64,000 bases of DNA from Psychromonas ingrahamii 37 (GCF_000015285.1 NC_008709.1:1-64000); one strand, 5' to 3'; positions 48,954-58,561 are shown, counted from the stretch's first letter. Program-made: numbers and translations. Notes: a model not told the origin generated them from the sequence alone.

Positions 48954-50753
48954 ATGAAAACCTCTTTTGGGATAAAATTTGGCATATTGATGCTGTTTGC
49001 AATGACAGCATTGGTTGGCAGCATGCTGGTGTTTTTTTATCAATATAGCAATACCATGATGAAGAAAGATCTTCAGGATAAGATTCTTGATGTTACACGC
49101 ACAGGCGCTTTTATTTTAAAAGAGGAAGATCGTGAGTTAATTGAGACGTTTCGGAATCAGGTATACACCCTTTTACCCGCTGATTATAAGGATCGAGTTG
49201 ATCGTTATATTAATAAAGAAGGAAAAGGCGAGCTTTTAGATTCTGATGCTTATGAGCAACTGCAATATGAGGTTGATTTTCATTATATAGTGCAGTTGTT
49301 GCGACGTATTAAGGAAGGAAGCAAAGATCAAGTTAATAAGTTATCTCTATTGCCTCAAAAAAAAATTGATGAAGCAGGCGCTTCAAAAATAGCCTGGACT
49401 TATCTTTTGGTAAAAATCCCAGATATACCGGTTGAAAAATCGATGATGTTTCTTGCCTTGTCTTTTTATTTGGCAGATGATAATTATGCAGCAACTCCGA
49501 TTAGCACATTATATACTCCCGATGATGCATCCTTAACGGCAATTAAAGGTAATATTGGTATTTCTAAAGATTGGTACGTAGGGGCTGAGTCTGGAAATAC
49601 TGTTATGTCGGCGGTAATTCCACTGAAAAATGAACAGGGTGAAGTTATTGCAGCATTGGGGGTAGATTATCTTGTTGGTAGTTTTAGAGAGCGTATTGCT
49701 GAGCAGAAATTCGTTAGCATGATTGTGTTTGTTGTCGTAGTTGCTATTGCTCTGGTTTTGATTTTTTTTATAACAGCTTGGATTTCAATTCCACTATCAA
49801 AACTACGGATAGGTGCAGAGCAACTTTCTAAGCATGATTTTGAACACCGAGTGGATATCAAAAGTAATGATGAATTTGGCCTGCTGGCAGATACCTTTAA
49901 TAAAGTGAGTGATGAGCTAGGGAAATTTACCCGGGATTTGGATGGCATCGTTAAGGCAAAAACAGCAGGATTAACCAAAGCAAGAGAAGAGGTGGTCGCG
50001 CTTAATAATATTCTTAATCAAGAAAATGCCCATCTTGGCGCAGAGGTGAAAAATCTTATTGCATTAAGAGAGCGTACTCTTCCTTACTTAAATCAAAAAT
50101 TAAAAGTGAATAATTATGAAATCACTTTTAATTATCTGCCTTCTCAGGCCGTATGTGGTGATTTCTGGCAGGTTAAGAGTGATAAAGAGTGCACAGATAT
50201 CTCCTTCGGCTTTATTTCTGGTTACGGCCTTGAAACAGCTATGATGGCAATGCAGATTCAAAGTTTATTTAAAGTCGCTGATGGGAATAATAGTAAGAGG
50301 TTAAGTGTAATTAATGACTTCTTGTTTGAGCAAGGGGACTCTATTAACCTGAAGCTGTTATGTAAGTTACTTTTACTTCAGATAAATGAAGATAATATAA
50401 CTTTGTCGGGAAGTGGAGAGCCTCCCATAAGATTTTCACCCAATCAGCAGGCGTTTATTAAGCTTACTGGCTCATTGCCCCTAGGTGTGAATAGAGATAT
50501 CACAATGGAGTCTGTGCAGCTTAGTCTGCACCGTGGTGAGGGGTTGTTGCTATATAGCGCTGGTTTCAAGCTGGCATTAGCTCACCTTGCCAAGTCAGAA
50601 GGTTATGAATTGCAGGCACAGGATATTATCCATCTGAGTGGGATTTTGGGTGAAAGTAGTGGAAATATAATGGATAAATTTACTGAACAGCCGTGGTTTG
50701 ATGATTTTAACCAGGATATTAGCTTTATCCTTATTAATCGTAAAGGAAGCTAA
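48954..50753 (+). CDS. Membrane HAMP protein with degenerate SpoIIE-type PP2C domain
   Basis: 599 residues. Transmembrane helix (about 7-30), extracytoplasmic sensor region (30-250, with a cache-like GISKDWYVGAESGNTVMSAVIPLKNE stretch), second helix (253-278), HAMP (about 278-330), coiled coil (330-375) and a SpoIIE-like phosphatase fold (385-599). The first metal Asp is present (CGDFW, about 403). The usual DVSGHG reads FISGYG (420-425) and the usual TDG reads SAG (about 534-536). Two metal ligands are therefore missing, and phosphatase activity is doubtful. It overlaps the STAS-like gene and follows the T6SS cassettes by 50 nt. A partner-switch regulator of the T6SS is a reasonable guess. 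Confidence 0.85.
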   Translation: MKTSFGIKFGILMLFAMTALVGSMLVFFYQYSNTMMKKDLQDKILDVTRTGAFILKEEDRELIETFRNQVYTLLPADYKDRVDRYINKEGKGELLDSDAYEQLQYEVDFHYIVQLLRRIKEGSKDQVNKLSLLPQKKIDEAGASKIAWTYLLVKIPDIPVEKSMMFLALSFYLADDNYAATPISTLYTPDDASLTAIKGNIGISKDWYVGAESGNTVMSAVIPLKNEQGEVIAALGVDYLVGSFRERIAEQKFVSMIVFVVVVAIALVLIFFITAWISIPLSKLRIGAEQLSKHDFEHRVDIKSNDEFGLLADTFNKVSDELGKFTRDLDGIVKAKTAGLTKAREEVVALNNILNQENAHLGAEVKNLIALRERTLPYLNQKLKVNNYEITFNYLPSQAVCGDFWQVKSDKECTDISFGFISGYGLETAMMAMQIQSLFKVADGNNSKRLSVINDFLFEQGDSINLKLLCKLLLLQINEDNITLSGSGEPPIRFSPNQQAFIKLTGSLPLGVNRDITMESVQLSLHRGEGLLLYSAGFKLALAHLAKSEGYELQAQDIIHLSGILGESSGNIMDKFTEQPWFDDFNQDISFILINRKGS

Positions 50754-51106
50754 TGATGCATGCTTTATCAGTGAATGCTTGTTATCAATTTATTGAAGAA
50801 GAGCATAAGTTAGTTTTTAAAGCTGATGCGGGTTTGTTCCATTTAACGGATATTCAAAAAGCGCAACGATTTTTAAAATTTCTTAAGCGTAATAAAGTAA
50901 CGATATTGCAACTGGAAATAGATAAACTGCAGACACTTGATTCCAATTGTGAGTCTTTCGTTTATCAGATAGGCTGCTATTTTGCAAAGAATAAGCAGAG
51001 CAGCTTTTTGATTCAGGCCAATGGTGATAACGAAACACAAAATAACTTAATTCGTAATTTGTTAGTCATAACTCCTGCTGCAAAAGTGACTTTTGTTGTA
51101 AGTTGA
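50753..51106 (+). CDS. STAS-like anti-sigma-antagonist-type protein
   Basis: 117 residues. The alternation KLVFKADAGLFHLTDIQKAQR-like strand/helix, VTILQLEIDKLQTLDSNCESFVYQIG (about 54-78) and a final VTFVVS strand fit the STAS fold. The LDSN segment lies where SpoIIAA-type proteins carry the regulated Asp-Ser pair. Its start overlaps the stop of the PP2C-like gene (TAATGATG), so they are a coupled pair. With a defective phosphatase domain the pair may signal by binding rather than by dephosphorylation. No anti-sigma kinase gene is visible nearby. About 255 bases without a gene follow. Confidence 0.65.
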   Translation: MMHALSVNACYQFIEEEHKLVFKADAGLFHLTDIQKAQRFLKFLKRNKVTILQLEIDKLQTLDSNCESFVYQIGCYFAKNKQSSFLIQANGDNETQNNLIRNLLVITPAAKVTFVVS

Positions 51107-51361
51107 ACAAGAATGTTTGTGTGCACCAATATTCTTTTAAGCTTTTTTGAGTCAAGTATTAGCTTTATTAATTGGTCGGGGCGCTTATAAGCCTAGAAAG
51201 ATCTCATCTTTAGTGTGCTCAGTAAAGCGTTTTACAGTCGCAAAATAGTAGGATATGAATTTCATGAAAATGAGTGTGGAAAGTGGCTTGAGCTATTTAG
51301 GTCGCTTATAATAAGGTAAATTTTTAATGATATTGAAGTATAAAGAGGGAGTTAGAGGAAA

Positions 51362-53788
51362 ATGAAAGTAACATTAAAAAAGCTAAAAATTTTTTGGGCT
51401 GCTTCAGCAATTATTGCTCTTTCGCTTACTCTTAATTTTCTTCTCAATATGTCGTCGTTTGAGGATGTTTATAAGAGCACTTTGATTTCGAAATACAAGC
51501 AGATAAACAGAAACTTAAATACAAAACTAGAAGCAGCCGTTAGTTATGGTAAACCTTTATATAAATTTAGTGGAATTGATGATCTTATAAATGAAATTAT
51601 AAGCAAAGAAGAAGATGTAACAAATGTTTTTGTAACACTGAAATCAGGACAAGTTTTGTACAGTTTTGATAAAACATATATCGAAAAACATGTGCTAAAT
51701 GAAATTATTCCCGGGGAAAAAGAGTTGAACTCCGAGGAGAAAGTAAGTGTTTTTAAAATAGAGAATAATTACTTTCTTGCTTCACCAATTTATTATGAAA
51801 ATTCTGAGATAAAAGGTTTTTTATATATAGAATTTAATACAAAAGTAATTACCGATAAAGTAATGGTGGTGATTAAAGAGAGCATTAATTTTGTTGCTGT
51901 CGTTCTTATTATTTCAATGTGTTTACTGCTTGCTCTTATAATGCTGCTTGATATGAAAAGCAACAGGAAAAATTTTATAGTCATAATGGCAATTATTACT
52001 GTTTCACAGTTTTCTTATTCATATATAAATATTCAACATTTTGAAAACCGTTATCTGCTGCTTTTAAATCAGAATGTGTCAAATTTTGCAGAGAATATTG
52101 AAGACGAGATTGTTTATTTTAATAATTTGGGGCTTCCTATTCAGAGACTGAAAGGGTTTGAAAAGTACCTCGCAAAAGAAATTCAGGAAGTGCCTGGCTG
52201 TTTAGAGGTATACGTTACAGATAAAAATAACAACGAGCTTTTTTATGCTGATGCAAGCGGGGATAATAGAAGCAGGTACCAGAACAAACGGGGAGAAGTT
52301 TTTTACGATAAGAATCAGGCAAAGTATTACCAAACACTCAGGGTTGATCTTGCAGGCCAGGATAGTGGAAATATTATACTGCGATTAAATGATTCGCTTA
52401 TCAATAAAAAAATAACAGAACAAATACTGGATGCTGTGACCATTTTTGTCATATCTCTTATTATAAGTTACAAGATTCTCCTGCTTGTTTCAATACAGAG
52501 AAAGCAGACTTTAGATGGAAGTGAGGAGGGAAAAACCAGTCCGACTTTAGATGGAAGTGAGCAGGAAAAAAACACTCCGAAAAAAGATACAAATGTTGTG
52601 ATACAGCTTTTGGCATTTATTTTTTATTTTGGTGAAATGCTTCCAATCTCTTTTATTCCGTTGCTGGCTGCTGATATGTACAAAACAGAATCGCTGAGTT
52701 TCCTGGGAATGTCGGAAAGTATGATCATAGGACTTCCTATTACTACCTATATGTTGGGAGCGGCAATTTTTGTACTTGTTATTGGTTTCTTCGCAGGAAA
52801 AATCTCAGAGAAGAAAATATTTGTGGGTTGCTCTTTATTTCTTGTGATCGGTGCTTTTGGTGCGGCATTCTCAAATGACATAGGGCTACTATCGTTCTTC
52901 AGATTTATATCAGGGCTTGGATATGGTGGAATATCAATAAATGCCACTTCATTAATTCTTCGTATATTCAAAAAAAATGGAAATGTTGCAACAGGTTTTG
53001 GTTATTGGGCAAGCGGATATGGTGCAGCAGCAATATGTGCACTTCCAATCGGCGGAATCCTTGTATACAGATTTGGATTTTTTTATGCACTTGGAGTATC
53101 TGGAATTATTAGTGTAATTCTGATGTTATTTGCAATATTCTTTATACATTTTCAACAAACAGAAAAAACTGAACCTAGAATTGAGCCTAAAACTGAAAAA
53201 ACCAAACTTCATCTAAATATATTTAATGATCGGAATGTATTTGCAAACTTTTTTTTCAGGCTGGTTCCTTTTCACCTTGTATTTATAGGAATATTTCAGT
53301 TTATCATGCCGCTTACTATGAATAAGGAAGGAATATCCGAGGCAAATATTGGAAGAATTCTGACAATATTTGGGTTGGTCTATCTGCTTATGCCCTTTGT
53401 GAGCAAATTAGTTAATAAAGTAAAAAATGATAGAATGTTTATTGCTTTTGGAAGTATGTTGATAGGTGTAGTACTCTTGACGCTCAAATTTTCGGATAAT
53501 ATTGTTGCATTTATATTTGTAGTTGCTGGGATATCACTTGGAAGTATGATCGCTGATGCAGCAGAAGAGTCATTTATTACTTCAACAAAGAAAGCAAAAG
53601 AGATTGGAGAAGTAAAATTTATGAGTATCTATAATTCCTATGAGAGACTTATAATGGTTTTTGCACCTTTACTCTGTAGCTTTGCTGTAACGCAAATAGG
53701 TTTTTCAGATAGTATCTTTGTTATTGGTTTGTTCACAATGGCATCATCTGTCGCTTATTTATTTATAAGTAAAAAAAATCCACAATAG
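51362..53788 (+). CDS. MFS transporter with double extracytoplasmic sensor region
   Basis: 808 residues. Transmembrane helix (about 10-30), a first extracytoplasmic cache/PAS-like region (30-175), helices around 175-225, a second such region (about 225-350), another helix (about 355-378), a Lys/Glu linker with two copies of TLDGSE, then a 12-helix major facilitator domain (about 420-806) with a FFAGKISEKK loop-2-type motif and GFGYWASGYGAAA. Sensor-plus-permease fusion suggests ligand-regulated transport or transport-like signalling. Codons such as AGA, ATA and GGA are frequent, unlike the housekeeping genes, suggesting transfer. The ddl gene follows 11 nt later. Substrate unknown. Confidence 0.85.
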   Translation: MKVTLKKLKIFWAASAIIALSLTLNFLLNMSSFEDVYKSTLISKYKQINRNLNTKLEAAVSYGKPLYKFSGIDDLINEIISKEEDVTNVFVTLKSGQVLYSFDKTYIEKHVLNEIIPGEKELNSEEKVSVFKIENNYFLASPIYYENSEIKGFLYIEFNTKVITDKVMVVIKESINFVAVVLIISMCLLLALIMLLDMKSNRKNFIVIMAIITVSQFSYSYINIQHFENRYLLLLNQNVSNFAENIEDEIVYFNNLGLPIQRLKGFEKYLAKEIQEVPGCLEVYVTDKNNNELFYADASGDNRSRYQNKRGEVFYDKNQAKYYQTLRVDLAGQDSGNIILRLNDSLINKKITEQILDAVTIFVISLIISYKILLLVSIQRKQTLDGSEEGKTSPTLDGSEQEKNTPKKDTNVVIQLLAFIFYFGEMLPISFIPLLAADMYKTESLSFLGMSESMIIGLPITTYMLGAAIFVLVIGFFAGKISEKKIFVGCSLFLVIGAFGAAFSNDIGLLSFFRFISGLGYGGISINATSLILRIFKKNGNVATGFGYWASGYGAAAICALPIGGILVYRFGFFYALGVSGIISVILMLFAIFFIHFQQTEKTEPRIEPKTEKTKLHLNIFNDRNVFANFFFRLVPFHLVFIGIFQFIMPLTMNKEGISEANIGRILTIFGLVYLLMPFVSKLVNKVKNDRMFIAFGSMLIGVVLLTLKFSDNIVAFIFVVAGISLGSMIADAAEESFITSTKKAKEIGEVKFMSIYNSYERLIMVFAPLLCSFAVTQIGFSDSIFVIGLFTMASSVAYLFISKKNPQ

Positions 53789-53799
53789 GTTTAATTATT

Positions 53800-54942
53800 A
53801 TGTCAGATAGCAGAATGAAAGTAGCAGTTGTTTTTGGTGGTAAATCTACAGAGCATGATGTGTCAATTATTTCTGCAGGACATATACTTGCAAATATTGA
53901 TATGGAAAAATATTTTGTTGAACCATTTTATGTTAAGAAAGATGGGACATTTGCAGATCACCAAGAATTAACACTTTGCCTAGAAAATCTATTAAATGAG
54001 CATAGAGATAAAATCTTTCCAGCAATGAAAGAAGGTGAAATTGAGCTGAAAAAGTGGATAGCCAAAGGTACTTCTTCAGATTTTTTAGGCGGAATTGCTG
54101 GGAAAAAATTTGATATTGTGTTTCCTGTGCTTCACGGACTAAACGGAGAAGATGGAACCATTCAAGGAATGCTTGAATTCATGGGAGTACCTTATGTTGG
54201 CTGTGGTGTAAGTGCATCTGCTTTTTGTATAGATAAAGAAGCCACAAAGGTAATATGCCAGGTAAATGATATACCTGTGATGGATTATACTGCAGTAAAA
54301 AAATATGAGTGGGAAAATTCAACAGAAAATATAATCAATGATATTCAGAAAAAAATGAATTACCCGTTTTATGTAAAGCCTGCGAGACTCGGTTCTTCAA
54401 TTGGTATTTCAAGAGCGGAAAATACTGTTGAACTTAAAACTTCACTTAAAGACGCATTTAAATATGACTGCAAAGTGGTAGTCGAGCAAGGAGTTGAGTC
54501 CCCTAGGGAGCTTACTGTTGGTGTGATGGGGATTGATGACCAAGTATCATTAAGTGCAATAGGTGAATTTAGCCGTGGGAGTAATTTGTATTTTAATTTT
54601 GATTCAAAATATGGCAAGACCGGCCATAAAGGGCTTGTGCCTGCTCCGCTGGAAGAAAATATACAAGAAATTATAGAAAAATATTCTCATCTGATTTTTA
54701 AAAAATTTGAGTTATCAGGTTTTGCAAGAATAGATTATTTTTTATGTGGTGACAAAGTGTACCTGAATGAGATCAATACGATGCCAGGATTTGAAACGGG
54801 TGATACTTTTATGCGAATATGGCAAAATAAAGGCGTGGATATGCAAAAATTTATTGATAAGGCAATAGAGTACGGGGTTTTAAGCTTTCATAGCAAATCA
54901 ACAAGGTTATATGAAATAGAGATTAAGAGCTTAATAGAATAA
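53800..54942 (+). CDS. ddl: D-alanine-D-alanine ligase-like ATP-grasp enzyme
   Basis: 380 residues. Family motifs are complete: VVFGGKSTEHDVSIISA (N-terminal), HGLNGEDGTIQGMLE, GCGVSASAFCIDKEATK, VKPARLGSSIGI, the omega-loop FDSKYGKTGHKGLVPAPL (about 268-285), and FARIDYFLCGDKVYLNEINTMPGF with the Mg-binding Asp, Glu and Asn. It would make D-Ala-D-Ala or a related D-Ala-D-X depsi/dipeptide for peptidoglycan precursors. The essential ddlB lies in the division cluster, not in this window, so this is probably an accessory paralogue. It is 11 nt after the MFS gene, shares its AT-rich codon use, and has an extra C-terminal tail (STRLYEIEIKSLIE). Confidence 0.9.
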   Translation: MSDSRMKVAVVFGGKSTEHDVSIISAGHILANIDMEKYFVEPFYVKKDGTFADHQELTLCLENLLNEHRDKIFPAMKEGEIELKKWIAKGTSSDFLGGIAGKKFDIVFPVLHGLNGEDGTIQGMLEFMGVPYVGCGVSASAFCIDKEATKVICQVNDIPVMDYTAVKKYEWENSTENIINDIQKKMNYPFYVKPARLGSSIGISRAENTVELKTSLKDAFKYDCKVVVEQGVESPRELTVGVMGIDDQVSLSAIGEFSRGSNLYFNFDSKYGKTGHKGLVPAPLEENIQEIIEKYSHLIFKKFELSGFARIDYFLCGDKVYLNEINTMPGFETGDTFMRIWQNKGVDMQKFIDKAIEYGVLSFHSKSTRLYEIEIKSLIE

Positions 54943-55120
54943 TACCGGGTTGGCTCTGCCTTGTATAAAGCACCCATAAATTGCTGCAAAAATGCACATA
55001 GTAGTTCGGCAACCATTTATGCATACATGAGACAGTAAATTGAATGCCCTATTTGACCCCTACGTAGGCAACGATCTCATGATTGTGGAAATAAGTATGT
55101 TCTAGGACTCAATTTTTTAG

Positions 55121-55159
55121 AAATGCTGGTCATCATGAATAGAGTGATGAACAGCATTT
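55121..55159. repeat. Inverted repeat between ddl and the binding-protein gene
   Basis: AAATGCTGGTCATCA and TGATGAACAGCATTT pair at 14 of 15 positions around a 9-nt loop. It lies where two convergent genes meet, so it may serve as a bidirectional transcript end, but no clean T run follows on either strand. The rest of the 258-base gap shows no gene. Confidence 0.55.
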
Positions 55160-55200
55160 CATGAATTATGAGGGCTTAAGACATCAAGTATTTTCGAAGA

Positions 55201-56406
55201 TCACTGGTATATTTCATCTGCACTTCTTATAATATCAACAGGCAGGTCATATCCTATTTTCTCTGTTGTTTTAAGGTTTATGGAAATTTTAGGCATTTTT
55301 TCATACCTCTGATCTAAAGTACTCGGTGTTTCCCCCTTTAAAATACGTGCAAGTTTTTTTGCATTGTAAAGGCCAGTTTCTTTCCCGGACACTCCTATCA
55401 TTACACCTTTTTTTACAGCCTGAGCCCCTTCCATAGTAAAAGAAGGCAGCTTGTAATCAATCAGCTTATTTACAACATTGGGAAGGTTTTCAGGTTCTAG
55501 TCCGCCAGATATTCCAAGAAACATGGCTTCAACTTTTGGAGATACTCTGTCCATTGCTCTCAGGTACATGCCGTATGCTTGATGGTACTGTTGTTGTGTA
55601 GGTTCAGTCATTACATCGTTATCTACTACTAGCTTTATACCATTCTCTTCTGCTACTTTTTCCACATCATCCACAGCGGCATACCATCTGCCGTTTTCAC
55701 TATTTTCATATATTATTCCCAAGCTTTTAAATCCGATCACTTTATAAAATAGCCTTACCTGTCTGATATACTGATTGGGATCAATTCTAGCGGTTAAGAA
55801 ATCTTTTCCTGAGTTATCTATTGATTCAACAAACCCAGAACCAATAGGATCAGACACTGCATCCATTAAAGTTGCGGTGCTGTATTCCTTGTTCTCAAGC
55901 ACCTTATGACTTGCAAGTGTCCCCAATAAAATAACTGCATCAAATTCTCCGTCTATTGCTCTTTGCATTACTTTTTTAAACTGCGGATCTGATGCATTAT
56001 TTTCATCTGCTCGAAAACTAAAAAACGTGTCCGGAGAGAATTCTACATAGTCACTATAGTCTTTCCCATTTATCCCGTTAATAAGCTCTCTGTTGGAAGT
56101 GTAGTTATCTTTGACAACGACATTATTTTCTTTTATCCAGCCTGTAAGCTGCATCCCTTGGAGTATTGCGGTCAGTACTTCATAATATTCAGGATAGTCA
56201 TCACTCTGTATGACAGCTATTTTATACTTTCCGCCACCCAATTTCTGTTCCGGACTAAAAGAGTCTTTCGTTTTATCTGTCTTTTTTATTTCAGTTTGGA
56301 ATTTTGGGCTATCTTCTTTAAAAATAGATTTTATAGAGTCTTCCGAGTTGCAGCCAAATAAAAACACACAAAAAACTGTAAATAAAAGCTTTGTAAATTT
56401 ATTCAT
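55201..56406 (-). CDS. ABC transporter substrate-binding lipoprotein (ABC_sub_bind family)
   Basis: 401 residues. Signal peptide with lipobox LFGC (Cys about 19), a charged linker, then a two-lobe periplasmic-binding fold starting KIAVIQSDDYPEYYEVLTAI with FDAVILLGTLASHK, TLMDAVSDPIGSGFV, LGIIYENSENG and the C-terminal APVDI-like end PVDIIRSADEIYQ. This matches the family often called ABC_sub_bind (PF04392). No permease or ATPase gene accompanies it in the window; the nearby MFS transporter with sensor regions may use it, or it may be a receptor. It is convergent with ddl and has the same AT-rich codon use. Confidence 0.85.
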   Translation of the reverse strand: MNKFTKLLFTVFCVFLFGCNSEDSIKSIFKEDSPKFQTEIKKTDKTKDSFSPEQKLGGGKYKIAVIQSDDYPEYYEVLTAILQGMQLTGWIKENNVVVKDNYTSNRELINGINGKDYSDYVEFSPDTFFSFRADENNASDPQFKKVMQRAIDGEFDAVILLGTLASHKVLENKEYSTATLMDAVSDPIGSGFVESIDNSGKDFLTARIDPNQYIRQVRLFYKVIGFKSLGIIYENSENGRWYAAVDDVEKVAEENGIKLVVDNDVMTEPTQQQYHQAYGMYLRAMDRVSPKVEAMFLGISGGLEPENLPNVVNKLIDYKLPSFTMEGAQAVKKGVMIGVSGKETGLYNAKKLARILKGETPSTLDQRYEKMPKISINLKTTEKIGYDLPVDIIRSADEIYQ

Positions 56407-57146
56407 TTTATTTTCTCTCTTTGCTTTGACGTTTTCTGCGTTCTGTGAGAAACCGTGTTTCTCACTTGCTTATCTTCTGATGTAAAAGGCTAGACTCTAT
56501 TTTCCGTACTCTAAGCTCAGAACCTGGAACATAAAAAGTTGCGATGTAAATTTGACTAAGTTAGTGTAAAAAATAACTCTGTTATATATAGGTATGGAAT
56601 ACGGGTTATACCACTGATTGTTAATATGTTGCATATTTTCCCGTTTTTCTCTCATACTCTACTGTTTCCATAAGCTGTATTATAATGGCTCTGTTCCCAT
56701 TAATTGTTATTATCATTGTAACCGCTTAAATTACAGTGTGTAGCATCAGCAGTATTTTCGTACGACTAGCACATTATAATCCCTACCATGTAAGGTTTGA
56801 GTAGGTATGTCTAATTTATTCGCTATTGTTACCCAAAAAAGCTAAAAATTCAGATTTTTTATCTATTTCGAATAGTTAATTTCATATGTTGTTTTGCTTC
56901 CAAAGTTGTTGTTGCGTGGTTATTTGAAAAATATAGTTTGTTTTTGTAATACGCGTGCCGTGGAAATTTTAATATAAGTTATTACACTATTTAGACATTA
57001 CTAGAAGACGCTTAATTTATTCGCTTTGCAGGCTTTTCTTGCCCTTCATCATAAGTACTGTGAGCAATCGGCATCACAAAGCACAATAGGGTGTTTGGAA
57101 ATTTCTTAGCTTCTTAATGATGTAAGTATCGATAACAGCGATTTAC
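56407..57146. other. Gene-free region with a hairpin upstream of the binding-protein gene
   Basis: About 740 AT-rich bases. Close to the lipoprotein gene start is a perfect 9-bp hairpin, GTGAGAAAC-CGT-GTTTCTCAC (56445-56465), a possible operator or RNA structure in its leader. The rest contains only short open frames without ribosome binding sites and no feature that I recognise. Confidence 0.5.
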
Positions 57147-57404
57147 TTATCCAAAACTGATATTTATATCGTTGTTTTTTATTTTCAATGTATCTGTGCT
57201 GTCATTGACTATCTCAATCTCTCTTTCCCAAAAATATTGAAGATATTTGTTGTTATTATAAACAGGTATGACTTGTTTTAATTGCCAGCCTACTCCTTCT
57301 GGCCGAGGTAAATCGTAACTGCCAAACCCTTTATAATTATTGTCGTTACCCTTAATAGATGGGCTTTCCCCAATCGTCATTTTAGTTTCAAAATCCATTT
57401 TCAA
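57147..57404 (-). CDS. Small hypothetical protein at the island's right edge
   Basis: 85 residues, not recognised. Start TTG at 57404 with AAGGGG 7 nt upstream; ATG two codons later is an alternative. It is polar, without signal peptide or transmembrane helix, with a beta-rich look (WQLKQVIPVYNNNKYLQYFWEREIEIVNDS). It occupies the place where the C-terminal part of the decayed xerC should be. Whether it is a real gene or part of a broken one is unclear. Confidence 0.4.
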   Translation of the reverse strand: MKMDFETKMTIGESPSIKGNDNNYKGFGSYDLPRPEGVGWQLKQVIPVYNNNKYLQYFWEREIEIVNDSTDTLKIKNNDINISFG

Positions 57405-57798
57405 GAAGTATCCCCTTTTGTTGATCTGTTAGAACACCAGATTATATCTGAATTTTCAATCTTTGTTGTTGATCCTTCCATTCTATCCTGAACACTGCGC
57501 ACAGATATTCGTTTTTTACATTTAGAAACAATCAAGGCTTTTCATCTGCAATACAAAAATCAGGGCGAATTTTAAGCCAGAGCTTAATGGCTATAATGGC
57601 GCGCTCAGTGATAGGCAGCAGGCGCTGCTTGCTACTTTTACCTGTCACTATACCCTTTCACTGATAATTTCAGATCTGCCAAGTTAATACTCACTCACTA
57701 AGCCTTAATCTGGAAGAGCACATTAATTCGATCGCTATAAACACCCTGTTCAAGAGATTGAATCGACATGAAAAATTAATTAATGGAATTGGTCTATG

Positions 57799-57856
57799 TT
57801 ATCGGTAGGGTGGGCTCCGCAAGAGGCAGAAATCGGTGCGTGGACCCCACTCTACG
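57799..57856. repeat. Dispersed palindromic repeat, copy 2
   Basis: GGTAGGGTGGGCTCCGC and GTGGACCCCACTCTAC pair imperfectly. With its flanks (TTAATTAATGGAATTGG before, TATGTTATC next to the arm) it matches copy 1 at 6342-6432 in reverse orientation. After it, CTGTTCCATCGC and GGTAATTAAAT echo the rrn-downstream repeats near 6051-6092. Confidence 0.6.
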
Positions 57857-57904
57857 GGCTGTTCCATCGCCAATGTATTGCACAAGTCAGGTAATTAAAT
57901 GCGA

Positions 57905-58054
57905 TAATTTAGCCAATTTTGTATTTAAAGACGATGTACTTATAGTTAATCAGGTTAGTCGAGCATGGAATAATGTTAAGCATCAGGTCGAAAAGGTAAA
58001 AACACTCTGCCAAAGGGAGTGGGCAAATCTGATCACTTAATTAATGCCTTTGGT
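57905..58054 (+). mobile_element. IS630 remnant (transposase C-terminus and one end)
   Basis: Codons 57909-58040 read NLANFVFKDDVLIVN, then SRAWNNVKHQVEKVKTLC and REWANLIT. These align with the intact element's HLANRCFSGYDSIVE, DAWNDFVSDSKRVIKMC and RDWMSLIS. The following GATCACTTAATTAATGCC and TTGGTATAAGT match the terminal 30 bases of the intact IS (reverse complement of 6431-6460). Everything upstream of the last 45 codons is missing. It is inserted in the decayed xerC. Confidence 0.8.
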
Positions 58055-58163
58055 ATAAGTCGCTCTTTTTTCTCAATCTCAGGCAGCTGGGATATCTCAT
58101 CGACAGATATTTTTTAGGTAATGGGTTGTGTGTCAGATGTTCAAATTGTACTAATTAACTAAT

Positions 58164-58244
<81 letters not shown>

Positions 58245-58561
58245 TAGGAAATAGCGTAAAGCGGAGATTTTGGTGGTGATAGATCGTGTTTTAATGCCTT
58301 AACCAGCAAGCGTAAATGGTGACTGTCTAAATCGCACCCGTTATTGATCTGTTTTTTTTTAACAGAAAAATAAACTCGGCCAGATTGCATTGGTAATTTT
58401 TTATGGTGACTGGGCTTAAACCACTCACGGTCTTACTCCAGCCAAAAACAAAAAAGTGTAATTCATCACTAGCAGGGGAAAAATCACACTTTTAAGAATA
58501 ACCAAGGCATCTCCATATGTGCTTTCTAGATCTGGAAATGCTTTGCCATATCGAGTGGCGA

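Noticed and set aside
53800-54942. Vancomycin-resistance type D-Ala-D-Lac ligase (VanA/B-like)
   Set aside because: The omega-loop keeps a Lys-Tyr pair as in D-Ala-D-Ala ligases, and no vanH or vanX gene is nearby.
57783-58040. 85-codon plus-strand frame as a new gene
   Set aside because: Its last 44 codons match the IS630 transposase C-terminus and the first half is the palindromic repeat; it is a remnant.
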